A DNA stretch of 26,248 nucleotides from an uncultured Collinsella sp. (GCA_902494625.1 CABUUB010000023.1:1-26248); one strand, 5' to 3'; shown: positions 8,013 to 18,459, counted from the first letter of the stretch. Made by a program: numbers and translations. Notes: generated from the sequence alone by a model not told the origin.

Positions 8013-9014
8013 ATGGCATACGGATACAATGACGGCGACCAACGGCCACAAAGCGTGCGCCTTGCCGGCCGCACCACGCCAACGCCCAGAAGCACCTCCG
8101 ACAACGACAACCCGCAGCGCCCCCAAGAGCAACCCGGGGCTTCTTCGCGGCAACAAAGCCGTACCGTGCAGCAGTCAGACCGCGTGAGCACGAGCGCGCG
8201 CCAACGCCAGACCGACACATCGCAGCCACGCCGCTACGATCGCCGTACGACCGACTACTACGTCAAGCGCTCCTTTTCGCGACCTCAACGCAATCGCGGC
8301 AATTCCGCCCCTCACCCCGCGTCGCACACCACAAGCCACGCGCTTCCGGCCCGCCGCCTACGCCTTGCGCTTTGCTCCATCGCCGCCTGCCTCGTCTTTG
8401 TGTTTTTGGGATCCTGTATCTCCCACGGATCAGCTGGTCTTGAGCCCACTGCCGAGGACAAGCTGCTTAAAGCTCCCGTCGCGCCCGGTTACTCCTTTGC
8501 GTTCTCGACCCCACGCTCGCAATGGCAGGCCGGCACCATGCCCCACATCTACCAAATTGACCCCGCATGGTCGGAGCTGCCCTATGCCGGTGGCACTATT
8601 CGCGAAAACGCTTGCGGTCCCACCTGCCTCACCATGGTCTATATCTTTAAGACCGGCCACACCGATAAGACGCCGGTCGATATATGCGCACAGGCCGAAG
8701 CCGGCAACTACGCCCCCACTGGTGCCACCGAGTGGTCGTTTATGACAGGCGGTGCATGGCAGCTGGGGCTCAACGGAACACAGCTCTATAACGATCGCGA
8801 ATCGATTACCCAAGCGCTTCGCTCGGGTGCGCCCGTCATCGCTGCAGTGCGCCCCGGTACGTTTACCAACGTAGGCCACTACATCGTGCTCTACGGCATC
8901 GACGATGCCAACCAGATTGGCGTCTACGACCCCAACTCGGCCAGCCGCAGCGCCCGTCGCTGGGGCGTCGTAGAGGTCCTCAACGAAGTCGAAGCCATGT
9001 GGGCCTACTACTAG
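8013..9014 (+). CDS. Membrane-anchored C39-like cysteine peptidase
   Basis: A 333-residue protein in three parts. Residues 1-112 are hydrophilic, rich in Q, R, S, T and P, and probably disordered. Residues about 116-134 are one transmembrane helix. Residues about 175-333 are a C39-like (Peptidase_C39_2) papain-fold domain. The catalytic set is visible: Q181 (IYQIDPAW), C201 in ENACGPTCL, H289 in VGHYIVL and D306 in VYDPNS. The orientation implied by the basic residues before the helix places the peptidase outside the cell. The ATG at 8013 has AAGGTG six bases upstream; a GTG three codons earlier lies inside that ribosome site and is rejected. The gene is monocistronic, divergent from the permease and convergent with carbamate kinase. 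No bacteriocin or ABC-exporter gene is adjacent, so a role in leader-peptide processing is not supported. Confidence 0.82.
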   Translation: MAYGYNDGDQRPQSVRLAGRTTPTPRSTSDNDNPQRPQEQPGASSRQQSRTVQQSDRVSTSARQRQTDTSQPRRYDRRTTDYYVKRSFSRPQRNRGNSAPHPASHTTSHALPARRLRLALCSIAACLVFVFLGSCISHGSAGLEPTAEDKLLKAPVAPGYSFAFSTPRSQWQAGTMPHIYQIDPAWSELPYAGGTIRENACGPTCLTMVYIFKTGHTDKTPVDICAQAEAGNYAPTGATEWSFMTGGAWQLGLNGTQLYNDRESITQALRSGAPVIAAVRPGTFTNVGHYIVLYGIDDANQIGVYDPNSASRSARRWGVVEVLNEVEAMWAYY

Positions 9015-9041
9015 TCGTTTAAGAACGTCCCCAATGACTAG
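9011..9041. repeat. Stem-loop with AACGTCCC loop (copy 1)
   Basis: CTAGTCGTT (9011-9019) pairs with AATGACTAG (9033-9041), nine pairs including one G-T, around the loop TAAGAACGTCCCC. The left arm contains the TAG stop codon of the C39-like gene. The loop core AAG(G)AACGTCCC recurs in a second stem-loop at 14723-14757 whose stem sequence is unrelated. Confidence 0.6.
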
Positions 9042-9053
9042 GTGAATAGCAAA

Positions 9054-9083
9054 AGCCCCGCAGTCGGAGCGGACTGCGGGGCT
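9054..9083 (-). terminator. Intrinsic terminator of carbamate kinase
   Basis: AGCCCCGCAGTC (9054-9065) and GACTGCGGGGCT (9072-9083) form a perfect 12-bp stem with loop GGAGCG. On the minus strand the stem is followed by TTTTGC, as expected for an intrinsic terminator. It ends transcription of the carbamate kinase gene and could also block readthrough between the convergent genes. Confidence 0.85.
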
Positions 9084-9104
9084 CATGAAGAGAGGCTAGT
9101 TTGC

Positions 9105-9124
9105 GGGCGCTTTGCCTGGCGCCC
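9105..9124 (-). other. Small GC hairpin after carbamate kinase
   Basis: GGGCGC (9105-9110) and GCGCCC (9119-9124) enclose an eight-base loop, between the carbamate kinase stop codon and the terminator at 9054-9083. There is no T-tract; it may protect the 3' end of the mRNA. Confidence 0.35.
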
Positions 9125-9148
9125 ACGAGAGAGGCAACAGAGCAGAGA

Positions 9149-10111
9149 CTACTCGTGAATGCGGGTACCGGAGAGGCCGGCCATGGTCTCGGCGGCCTTG
9201 TCCAGGGCGCCGATGATGCAGGTGCGGCCCTTGCGGGAACGGGCGAACTTGATGGCAGCGCGAACCTTGGGCTCCATGGAACCCTTGCCGAACTGACCCT
9301 CGTCGGCCAGGCGCTCGGCCTCGTCGGCGGTGAGGTCCTCGAGCTCCTCCTGGTTGGGCTTGCCAAAGTTGATGGCGACATGCTCAACGGCGGTCAGCAG
9401 GAACAGAACGTCGGCGTCGCAGTCCTCGGCCAGCAGCTCGCCGCCCAGGTCCTTGTCGATGACGGCGGGAACGCCCTTGTAGCAGCCCTTGTTCTCGTAG
9501 TCGCGGACGACGGGGATGCCGCCGCCACCGCAGGCGATGACGATGAACTCGTTGTCGAGCAGGTTGAGGATGGAGTCAGCCTCGACGATCTTCTTGGGAT
9601 CGGGGGAAGCGACGACGCGACGCCAGCCGCGGCCGGAATCCTCGACGAAGACCTTGGAGGGATCCTCGGCCATGAACTCCTTGGCCTGCTCCTCGGTGTA
9701 GAAGGGGCCGATCGGCTTGGTCGGGTTCTTGAACGCGGGATCATCCGGGTCGCACTCGATCTGGGTGACGACGGTGGCGGCGTGCCAACGCTTATAGCGC
9801 TTGTGCATCTCGCGGCCGATGCCCTGCTGCAGGTGATAACCAATGTAGCCCTGGGACATGGCGCCGCACTCGGGCAGCGGCATCTCGGGGGTACCGATGG
9901 CGTCGTGGGCGGCAGCGAAGGCGTTCTGAATCATGCCGACCTGCGGGCCGTTGCCGTGGGTGATGATGATCTCGTTGCCCTGCTCGATGAGACCGAGGAG
10001 AGCGTGGGCGGTGTTGCTCACGGCCTCGATCTGCTCGACGGGGTTGTTGCCGAGGGCGTTGCCGCCAAGGGCGACGACAATACGATCGGGCTTGCCAAGA
10101 GGCTTAGACAT
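9149..10111 (-). CDS. arcC: Carbamate kinase
   Basis: A 320-residue amino-acid-kinase-family enzyme that transfers phosphate between carbamoyl phosphate and ADP, giving ATP, ammonia and CO2 in the catabolic direction. The N-terminal VVALGGNALG, the substrate loop THGNGPQVGM, and CGGGGIPV with the following basic insert are hallmarks of carbamate kinases, and the length is standard (about 310-320). The frame is open to 10147, but the ATG at 10111 follows AAAGGA by eight bases and starts at the usual place. No arginine deiminase, ornithine transcarbamylase or other carbamoyl-phosphate-producing gene is next to it, so the pathway it serves (arginine, agmatine, purine or other ureido compounds) is open. 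It is expressed alone, with its own terminator at 9054-9083. Confidence 0.95.
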   Translation of the reverse strand: MSKPLGKPDRIVVALGGNALGNNPVEQIEAVSNTAHALLGLIEQGNEIIITHGNGPQVGMIQNAFAAAHDAIGTPEMPLPECGAMSQGYIGYHLQQGIGREMHKRYKRWHAATVVTQIECDPDDPAFKNPTKPIGPFYTEEQAKEFMAEDPSKVFVEDSGRGWRRVVASPDPKKIVEADSILNLLDNEFIVIACGGGGIPVVRDYENKGCYKGVPAVIDKDLGGELLAEDCDADVLFLLTAVEHVAINFGKPNQEELEDLTADEAERLADEGQFGKGSMEPKVRAAIKFARSRKGRTCIIGALDKAAETMAGLSGTRIHE

Positions 10112-10146
10112 TGCTGGAATCCTTTCTGTAAAAGGCCTACAACCCA

Positions 10147-10184
10147 TTAATAACCCGCGTCCGTGCGATACGCGAGTTTATTAA
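10147..10184 (-). promoter_or_regulatory. Inverted repeat in the arcC leader
   Basis: TTAATAACCCGCG (10147-10159) and CGCGAGTTTATTAA (10171-10184) are inverted copies with one bulged base and one G-T-type mismatch, separated by 11 bp. The repeat starts 36 bp upstream of the arcC start, where a repressor operator or leader hairpin would be expected. Confidence 0.5.
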
Positions 10185-10202
10185 GGTTTATATTCTCTTT
10201 AT

Positions 10203-10222
10203 CGCTCATTTTATTCATTTTG
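10203..10222 (-). promoter_or_regulatory. Weak ArgR-box-like sequence upstream of arcC
   Basis: The minus strand contains ATGAATAAAA, matching the left half of the ArgR/AhrC box consensus (as in Bacillus, CATGAATAAAAATTCAAG), but the right half is poor. ArgR control of carbamate kinase would make metabolic sense. The AT-rich setting makes a chance match quite possible. Confidence 0.18.
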
Positions 10223-10326
10223 AAAATAGCGGAACGGTGAACGGTCGTTTTTATCCGCTCAGCGTACAGAACCCCAGCTCAGGCATATCTACGCCATTTA
10301 CGTGCAACTTTATTTAAATGCAGCAA

Positions 10327-10344
10327 GGATTATGTCGGATTATG
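10327..10344 (+). repeat. Direct repeat GGATTATG x2
   Basis: GGATTATG occurs at 10327-10334 and again at 10337-10344, a 10-bp period that would place both copies on the same face of the helix. It lies about 220 bp upstream of arcC. It could be a tandem binding site. Confidence 0.3.
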
Positions 10345-10538
10345 CAAACTACATCTCTGCTAAACACAAAACGGACAGCGTAAAATCTTACTCGCACTAT
10401 ACGAGATTCTATGCACTTATAAGTCGAGTATGCACCCCTGCAAAAACAAGGGGCTTTTCATCCAGCAAAAGGAATAAAGAAGGGCTCCGAAAAGGCGGCA
10501 ACAGCCAAGTCCCCCATCCATCCCCAAAGTGGCGCGAG

Positions 10539-10561
10539 GTTTCGCGGCAAAGCCGCGAAAC
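10539..10561. repeat. 10-bp perfect hairpin
   Basis: GTTTCGCGGC (10539-10548) and GCCGCGAAAC (10552-10561) form a perfect stem with loop AAA. No T-tract follows on either strand, so it is not a typical terminator. It is one of three inverted repeats in about 220 bp. Confidence 0.6.
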
Positions 10562-10587
10562 AGCGAAAGGGACGGAACGCCCGGCCA

Positions 10588-10627
10588 ACTACGTCCTTCA
10601 TCCGCCCACACAATCCGAGGACGTAGT
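10588..10627. repeat. 10-bp inverted repeat with 20-base loop
   Basis: ACTACGTCCT (10588-10597) and AGGACGTAGT (10618-10627) are perfect inverted copies, five bases from the left edge of the large inverted repeat at 10632. Confidence 0.55.
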
Positions 10628-10631
10628 CGTA

Positions 10632-10756
10632 GCAGGATCTGAGGGCTGACCTTCGCGGACACTCCCCAGGACGAAAGAACCCCCGCCGCACGTAGTGCGC
10701 AGCGGGGGTTCTTTCATGTCCGAGGACGTCCGCGAAGGTCAGCCCTCAGATCCTGC
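10632..10756. repeat. 125-bp near-palindrome with 29-bp perfect arms
   Basis: Bases 10632-10660 and 10728-10756 are perfect 29-bp inverted copies (outer end GCAGGATCTGAGG...). Inside them GGAC/GTCC and the 14-bp stem at 10673-10715 continue the pairing, so the whole block can fold into one long hairpin broken by small internal loops. The right edge is 10 bp from the nifJ stop codon. I see no target-site duplication at its edges. Confidence 0.8.
10673..10715 (-). terminator. Intrinsic terminator of nifJ
   Basis: GAAAGAACCCCCGC (10673-10686) and GCGGGGGTTCTTTC (10702-10715) are perfect inverted copies, with CGCAC/GTGCG continuing the stem after a CA bulge. The A-rich and T-rich ends (GAAAGAA and TTCTTTC) make it look bidirectional. 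It lies about 50 bp after the nifJ stop, nested inside the larger 29-bp inverted repeat. Confidence 0.75.
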
Positions 10757-10766
10757 GGTGGGAGAC

Positions 10767-14306
<3,540 letters not shown>

Positions 14307-14338
14307 ATACCCCTCTCCTCTCATATAGGTATACAGGC

Positions 14339-14354
14339 CCCGGCGATCGCCGGG
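14339..14354. promoter_or_regulatory. 16-bp perfect palindrome in the nifJ leader
   Basis: CCCGGCGATCGCCGGG is a perfect palindrome whose near edge is 33 bp upstream of the nifJ start codon. The position suits an operator or a leader hairpin affecting nifJ expression. The centre is GCGATCGC. Confidence 0.5.
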
Positions 14355-14588
14355 ATGTTGGCGTGATGGGATTTACGCTGTTGCTTCCAATCATCTGGCA
14401 GGCAGGCTCAGCAGCAGGTACGTGGCGTGGAGAGAAGACATGCCGAGGCGAGGGGGCAGCTGATGCGCCCCACAGACCCGACCGCCCGTCTTGCACATGA
14501 CCGAGCGCCGCAAAGGCCGCATGCCGGATGCTCCCGGGCACGCCCCGGCGATGGGAAGCGCCCGCAACGGAAATCCGCATGCGGGTTT

Positions 14589-14594
14589 ATTGTA
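14589..14594 (-). promoter_or_regulatory. Possible nifJ -10 box
   Basis: The minus strand reads TACAAT about 285 bp upstream of nifJ. A TTGACG lies only six bases upstream of it, too close to act as the matching -35, and no good -35 is found at 16-18 bp. This is a weak candidate. Confidence 0.25.
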
Positions 14595-14693
14595 CCCCGC
14601 CGTCAAGTGTAATTTCGGCAAATATAGGCGGGCGGTAAAGGTTTACCTCGGGTGACCGCCAAGGGCCAAAATGGCCCCTCCATCCCCGGGCGA

Positions 14694-14757
14694 CCGGCTC
14701 TGGAGCGCCAAGGAGTGTCCCCAGCCGGCAGAAAAGGAACGTCCCTATCTGCCGGCT
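14694..14757. repeat. Stem-loop element with GTCCC loops (copy 2)
   Basis: AGCCGGCAGA (14723-14732) and TCTGCCGGCT (14748-14757) are perfect 10-bp inverted copies around the loop AAAGGAACGTCCCTA. A third arm, CCGGCT (14694-14699), can pair instead with AGCCGG (14723-14728) around a loop containing AAGGAGTGTCCCC. The right arm includes two bases of the TAG stop codon of the FHA gene. No T-tract follows on the minus strand, so this is not a classical terminator. Confidence 0.6.
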
Positions 14758-15694
14758 AGAGAGCACCGAAGAGGATGGCGTAGGTAGTGGATTCGCCGAG
14801 CTTGAGCTCGTCGCCGGGATTGAGTTGGGCGGAACGGCCGGGCTCGACCTGAATGCAGACGCGCGTGGCCCCGTTTACCACCACGGTTCCGTTGGTGGAC
14901 GACAAGTCCTCGACGTGCCAGATATTTTGAGCATCGCACCAGATATGGGCATGGCGGGCCGAGACATCGTCGCCGACGTCGGTAATATCGCCCTCGCCAG
15001 TGGCCAGCGCGCCAATCTCAACACCCTGCTCACTCGGCTGAATCCAGCGCGGGGCGCTCACGACAAAACTGTTTTGCGCGCGCAGCAAGCCCAAGGGGTG
15101 CGCCGGGGCGGGTTCGCGTTCGCCCGCAGTCAGCGACATGCCAAGCGAACGCGGCGTGGAGGTGCCTCCGCCACAGGTCGCGTGTGCGTAGTCGATGGCA
15201 TAGTTCACCGAGGACCGCACATCCGCCGAACAACCGACGGCGACAAACAGCACCAGCACGGCCTCGGCGCGCTCGGCGGGCATGAGTTCCGCCGCCTGGG
15301 ACAGGCGATCGAGCGCGTTGCGATAGAGATTCGTGTCCTGGTGGCATTCTTCGAGCGCGCGTACCATCGGTTCACCTGCAGGACCGCACACCATATTGAT
15401 CACAGCCGTGGAGTCCATGGGGTTGCGCTGGCGCAGGGCCAGTTGCGACATAATACGCGCAGCCGAGGTACCGTATTCGGCAAAGTAGCGCTGCTGAAGC
15501 GTGCCGACCGGCGCGCGAACGATAAAGCGGGAAACCCAAGAGCGATCGGCGGCTCGGCTCTGCGGGCTGCGGCCGTCGGCGAGCGGACGGGACGAAAGCA
15601 CCAAGCCGCACAGCTCGATATGGCTCAGATGCGCCGCGCGCTTAAAGATGTCAAACATGGCCCCGCATGGGGTGAGCTCAACTTGAGATGCCAT
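14756..15694 (-). CDS. FHA-domain protein of a kinase operon
   Basis: A 312-residue soluble protein. The last 90 or so residues form an FHA phosphothreonine-recognition domain, with S-x2-H in VSARHAHIW and the STNGT motif in VEDLSSTNGTVV. The usual Arg of the strand-3 GR motif appears to be Ala (VEIGALATGEG), so peptide binding may be weakened or altered. Residues about 1-215 match nothing I recognise; they are mixed helical, with an alanine- and leucine-rich stretch around 150-180. The start at 15694 is three bases from the stop codon of the upstream kinase, and its AAGGAGG ribosome site lies inside the last kinase codons, so the two are translationally linked. It is probably a substrate or adaptor of that kinase. 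Confidence 0.85.
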   Translation of the reverse strand: MASQVELTPCGAMFDIFKRAAHLSHIELCGLVLSSRPLADGRSPQSRAADRSWVSRFIVRAPVGTLQQRYFAEYGTSAARIMSQLALRQRNPMDSTAVINMVCGPAGEPMVRALEECHQDTNLYRNALDRLSQAAELMPAERAEAVLVLFVAVGCSADVRSSVNYAIDYAHATCGGGTSTPRSLGMSLTAGEREPAPAHPLGLLRAQNSFVVSAPRWIQPSEQGVEIGALATGEGDITDVGDDVSARHAHIWCDAQNIWHVEDLSSTNGTVVVNGATRVCIQVEPGRSAQLNPGDELKLGESTTYAILFGAL

Positions 15695-15697
15695 GAC

Positions 15698-17542
15698 CTA
15701 GGCCTCCTTGGTCGTAGAAATAGAATCGGACGATACTTCGACAGGTCCGCCAAAAGTACGGGCAGCTGCGGCTCCACCGGCAAGCGGAGTCGCCATCTGG
15801 GCTTTTGTGCGTCGCGGTGCCGAAACGGGAAGTTCAAAGGCAAAGCCCATCGCAAGCAAAAACCACGTAAGCGTATAGGTTGCAACCAGAGCGGCAACAA
15901 GGCCGCCCATCACGGCGCGTTGGGAAAATACGCTACATGCAGCCACAACCAGCACCGGAACCTCGCAGGCAGAAAGCGCAAGCACACCCTGCAGGAACCC
16001 CGAGCGCCGATTGCGCGCAAGTGCCCCCGCAGTAACGCCGGCTATGCCTGGCAGCGCCAACGCCAGTGCGGCAATAATACCCGGTAGCGACCCAGACCAC
16101 ACGAGCGATCCCAAAGTCGCCGTCACGCGGGCGCCCGACGCCAGCAGCGCGGCCGAAACCACGACCACAGCCCAAACCACGCCACAGACGACCGTCGCGC
16201 CGACCATCAGCGCGCGACGAACCGCGCGGCCAGACGCATCCATGGGGCACGGCGTGAGCGGCTCGCCGCGAAGCGAACGACCGACATTTTGCGCATAGTG
16301 GTCACAAAACGCCGAGAGCGCCGCCTCGACCGCCGCCGGCTCGGGACGATCTTTTTGATGACTGGACAGACAGGCCATCACCACGTCGAACAGCTGGGCA
16401 TCGACAAACGCCAGCGCATCGCGTAGCTCTTCGGAATCCGGCTCAAGCCCTAGCTGCTGGGCCTGCTCGGCCGCGGCGAGCGCCACATCGGGCTCACGAC
16501 GAAGCAGCTGAGTCAAATCACAACCGGGCGCATGGGCACCAATGGGATAGTCGGGCCGCGTGTCCATCTTGAGACGGTAGGGGCTCGCGATGTCGCGCGT
16601 CTTTTTGCGCGAACCCGAGGTGCCCGAAGTGCTCGGCGCGGCTTCGTATGGCGCGACGCCGGCAATGAGCTCGTAAACCGTGCTTGCCGCGGCATAGACG
16701 TCGATCGCCGGCGACATACGCAAAGCGCGCAGGTCGGGAATATCGTCGGTGAGCATCTCGGGCGGGGCATAGGCAACCGTCGCGCGACGCAGCGTGGCAT
16801 AACGCTCCGTAAACGACGCCTTGCCGCCGGTACCGGCCACGGCCGACGCAGGCTCGAGCGCCAGCGACGAGCCAAAGTCGATCAGGCACAGGTCAAAGGT
16901 GCCCTCGGCAAGCTGCCGGTCAAGCGGCAGACGCGCCGTACGCACCATAATATTAGCGGGCGAGATATCGCGATGGACAAAGCCCCCACCCACCAGGCTC
17001 ATACGGCAGAGCAGATCGAACAGGTCGCGACCCAGACGCGCCGCCACAAGTGGCGACAGGCGTCCGGCATCGTCCACGGCGAGTCGCGAACGCAAGCGGG
17101 CAAGCGTCTCGCCCTCGACCCATTCCATGACAATTGCAGGCACACCGTCAACCTCGCCCCAGCCATAGAGGCGGGGAAAACCCTTAAGGCCCGAAAGGGC
17201 GCGATGGCATTCGTATTCCTCCCGAAACGCCGCCTTGAACTTGGCGACCAGCGCCTCGTGAGCGGCATCGTCGTCAAACTCATCGCGCGTCGGCAAGATG
17301 AGCTGCTTGAGTGCCACGGCCTCGCCTTGGGCGTTGACGGCACGCGTCACGCGGCCGATACCGCCACGGCGCATGGTGGCATCGTCGGCAAACAGCATCG
17401 TAAAACGACGCAGATAGGCAGGCAGTTCGTCCTGACCGAGCGCAATGGCCGGCTCAAACCCGTCGACACGCGCCAGGCGCAGGCCGACCATGGGATCGCG
17501 ACCGAGCGATTGTGGTGTGGTGGATGCAAGATCGGTCATCAT
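15698..17542 (-). CDS. Transmembrane Ser/Thr protein kinase
   Basis: A 614-residue protein with an N-terminal kinase domain (about 50-420) and a C-terminal block of about four transmembrane helices (444-468, 485-507, 518-537, 545-567). Kinase landmarks: glycine-rich loop RGGIGRV (59-65), K79 in VALK, catalytic loop HRDISPANIM (190-199) with D192 and N197, DFG at 222-224, and APPE at 259-262. The catalytic-loop Lys of typical HRDLKPxN is Ser here (HRDISP), a variant known in other bacterial kinase subgroups, so activity is still likely. There are no PASTA repeats and no large extracellular domain. Its start overlaps the upstream gene's stop by four bases (ATGA), and the FHA gene follows after three bases. 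The extracytoplasmic protein encoded upstream could be the sensor. Confidence 0.9.
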   Translation of the reverse strand: MMTDLASTTPQSLGRDPMVGLRLARVDGFEPAIALGQDELPAYLRRFTMLFADDATMRRGGIGRVTRAVNAQGEAVALKQLILPTRDEFDDDAAHEALVAKFKAAFREEYECHRALSGLKGFPRLYGWGEVDGVPAIVMEWVEGETLARLRSRLAVDDAGRLSPLVAARLGRDLFDLLCRMSLVGGGFVHRDISPANIMVRTARLPLDRQLAEGTFDLCLIDFGSSLALEPASAVAGTGGKASFTERYATLRRATVAYAPPEMLTDDIPDLRALRMSPAIDVYAAASTVYELIAGVAPYEAAPSTSGTSGSRKKTRDIASPYRLKMDTRPDYPIGAHAPGCDLTQLLRREPDVALAAAEQAQQLGLEPDSEELRDALAFVDAQLFDVVMACLSSHQKDRPEPAAVEAALSAFCDHYAQNVGRSLRGEPLTPCPMDASGRAVRRALMVGATVVCGVVWAVVVVSAALLASGARVTATLGSLVWSGSLPGIIAALALALPGIAGVTAGALARNRRSGFLQGVLALSACEVPVLVVAACSVFSQRAVMGGLVAALVATYTLTWFLLAMGFAFELPVSAPRRTKAQMATPLAGGAAAARTFGGPVEVSSDSISTTKEA

Positions 17543-18444
17543 AGGGCAAGCGCCGCCACGTTATTGTTGAAGTTACCGAGCGCGACGTCATCATCGCCGT
17601 AATGGCCGACCCATTGACATAGGTTGGTGTAACAGCCCCACAGATTGGCATACTGCTGATACCACTTTGACCGGGGCGAGAATGTCTGACGACCGAACTC
17701 GGCTCGAATGACAAACATCTCCCCGACCAGGCTGTCGCACGGTCTGGGATCTCCCGTAGAGTTATAGGTCGAGACCACGTCATTGGCACGAGAGACATAG
17801 CCGTCGAGCATGTTGTACTTGGTCACAAGCCAACTGTGAATGCCCTCTTCCTCAGCAGCGGAAAGGCCACCGGAGTTTGCATCGTTGTCAGTGTTGCCGC
17901 CCGTCGAACCACCGTTTCCAGACCCTCCGGTAGAGGAACCCGACCCAGAGCCGCCGCCCGAACTCGACGAATCCGAGCCGGAGCCAGAAGTATCCGAGCT
18001 ACCGGGCTTTCCGGACTGCTGGGCGTCCTGCCCCTTCTGCTGCTCGACCTTATTCACCGTTGCCGCCACGCTATTGTTGGACAACCGATCGATGATCTTG
18101 GTGTTGGTGAGCACGATGGTTTTGCCATTGGCAAGCGTGACTTCGTTGTCCGGGGCCTCGGCGCCGTCCGCATCGTCGGTGCCAAACACGATATGCGCGA
18201 CCACACTTGCCCAAGCATATCCAGTCGTGGTGCCCAGGTCACTTTTGACCTCATGCCCCACGCGCGGTTCGCGTGCGGCATGCGCCTGCATCATGGACGG
18301 CACGGTCATGCCATAGGCCGAAACGCCAGCTATGACCAGCAGCAGCGAGCACGATAGCAGCGCGTACGCCCGAGGCACCAGGCCTAGCCGGCGTCGCATG
18401 CGCACCGCGGAGCCGCGCTTTGTCTGAGTGCCACCGGGCCGCAT
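17539..18444 (-). CDS. Membrane-anchored extracytoplasmic protein, unknown function
   Basis: A 301-residue protein I do not recognise. A basic N-terminus and one hydrophobic helix (about 26-45) indicate an anchor or uncleaved signal. Residues 60-135 form a small polar domain. Residues 147-193 are a low-complexity Ser/Gly linker. Residues 194-301 form a helical C-terminal domain rich in Trp, Tyr and Asn, with three cysteines (C236, C271, C276). The frame is open to 18537, but the ATG at 18444 has GGAGGAG five bases upstream and is chosen. It is the first gene of the coupled run with the kinase and the FHA protein; the four-base overlap with the kinase start implies tight stoichiometry. A role as an external sensor or surface ligand of the kinase is an inference from context. 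Confidence 0.8.
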   Translation of the reverse strand: MRPGGTQTKRGSAVRMRRRLGLVPRAYALLSCSLLLVIAGVSAYGMTVPSMMQAHAAREPRVGHEVKSDLGTTTGYAWASVVAHIVFGTDDADGAEAPDNEVTLANGKTIVLTNTKIIDRLSNNSVAATVNKVEQQKGQDAQQSGKPGSSDTSGSGSDSSSSGGGSGSGSSTGGSGNGGSTGGNTDNDANSGGLSAAEEEGIHSWLVTKYNMLDGYVSRANDVVSTYNSTGDPRPCDSLVGEMFVIRAEFGRQTFSPRSKWYQQYANLWGCYTNLCQWVGHYGDDDVALGNFNNNVAALAL

Positions 18445-18459
18445 GCGCTCTCCTCCAAC

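Larger units (their letters stand above)
10112..10766. other. 655-bp structured intergenic region between nifJ and arcC
   Basis: No convincing gene. The half next to arcC (about 10140-10440) is AT-rich and holds its promoter region, an inverted repeat at 10147-10184 and a direct repeat at 10327-10344. The half next to nifJ (about 10440-10760) is GC-rich and dense in inverted repeats (10539-10561, 10588-10627, 10632-10756). Short open frames across it have no ribosome site or recognisable protein. The density of structure suggests a non-coding RNA, a miniature repeat element, or both. Confidence 0.6.
14307..14755. other. 449-bp intergenic region upstream of nifJ
   Basis: Between the nifJ start and the FHA gene stop, both on the minus strand. 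It holds the nifJ leader with a 16-bp palindrome (14339-14354), a possible -10 box (14589-14594), a hairpin GGGCCA/TGGCCC (14663-14677) and the structured element at 14694-14757. No open frame in it looks like a gene. Confidence 0.6.

Noticed and set aside
8013..9014. Bacteriocin-processing C39 peptidase/transporter system
   Set aside because: There is no ABC transporter domain and no double-glycine leader peptide gene nearby; the domain is of the broader C39-like type.
10302..10662. Short open frames in the intergenic region after nifJ
   Set aside because: No ribosome site, and they run through strong hairpins; no resemblance to a known protein.
10632..10756. Insertion sequence or integron attC-like site
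   Set aside because: No transposase or integrase, no target duplication, and no attC core motifs (such as GTTRRRY) at the ends; kept only as an inverted repeat.
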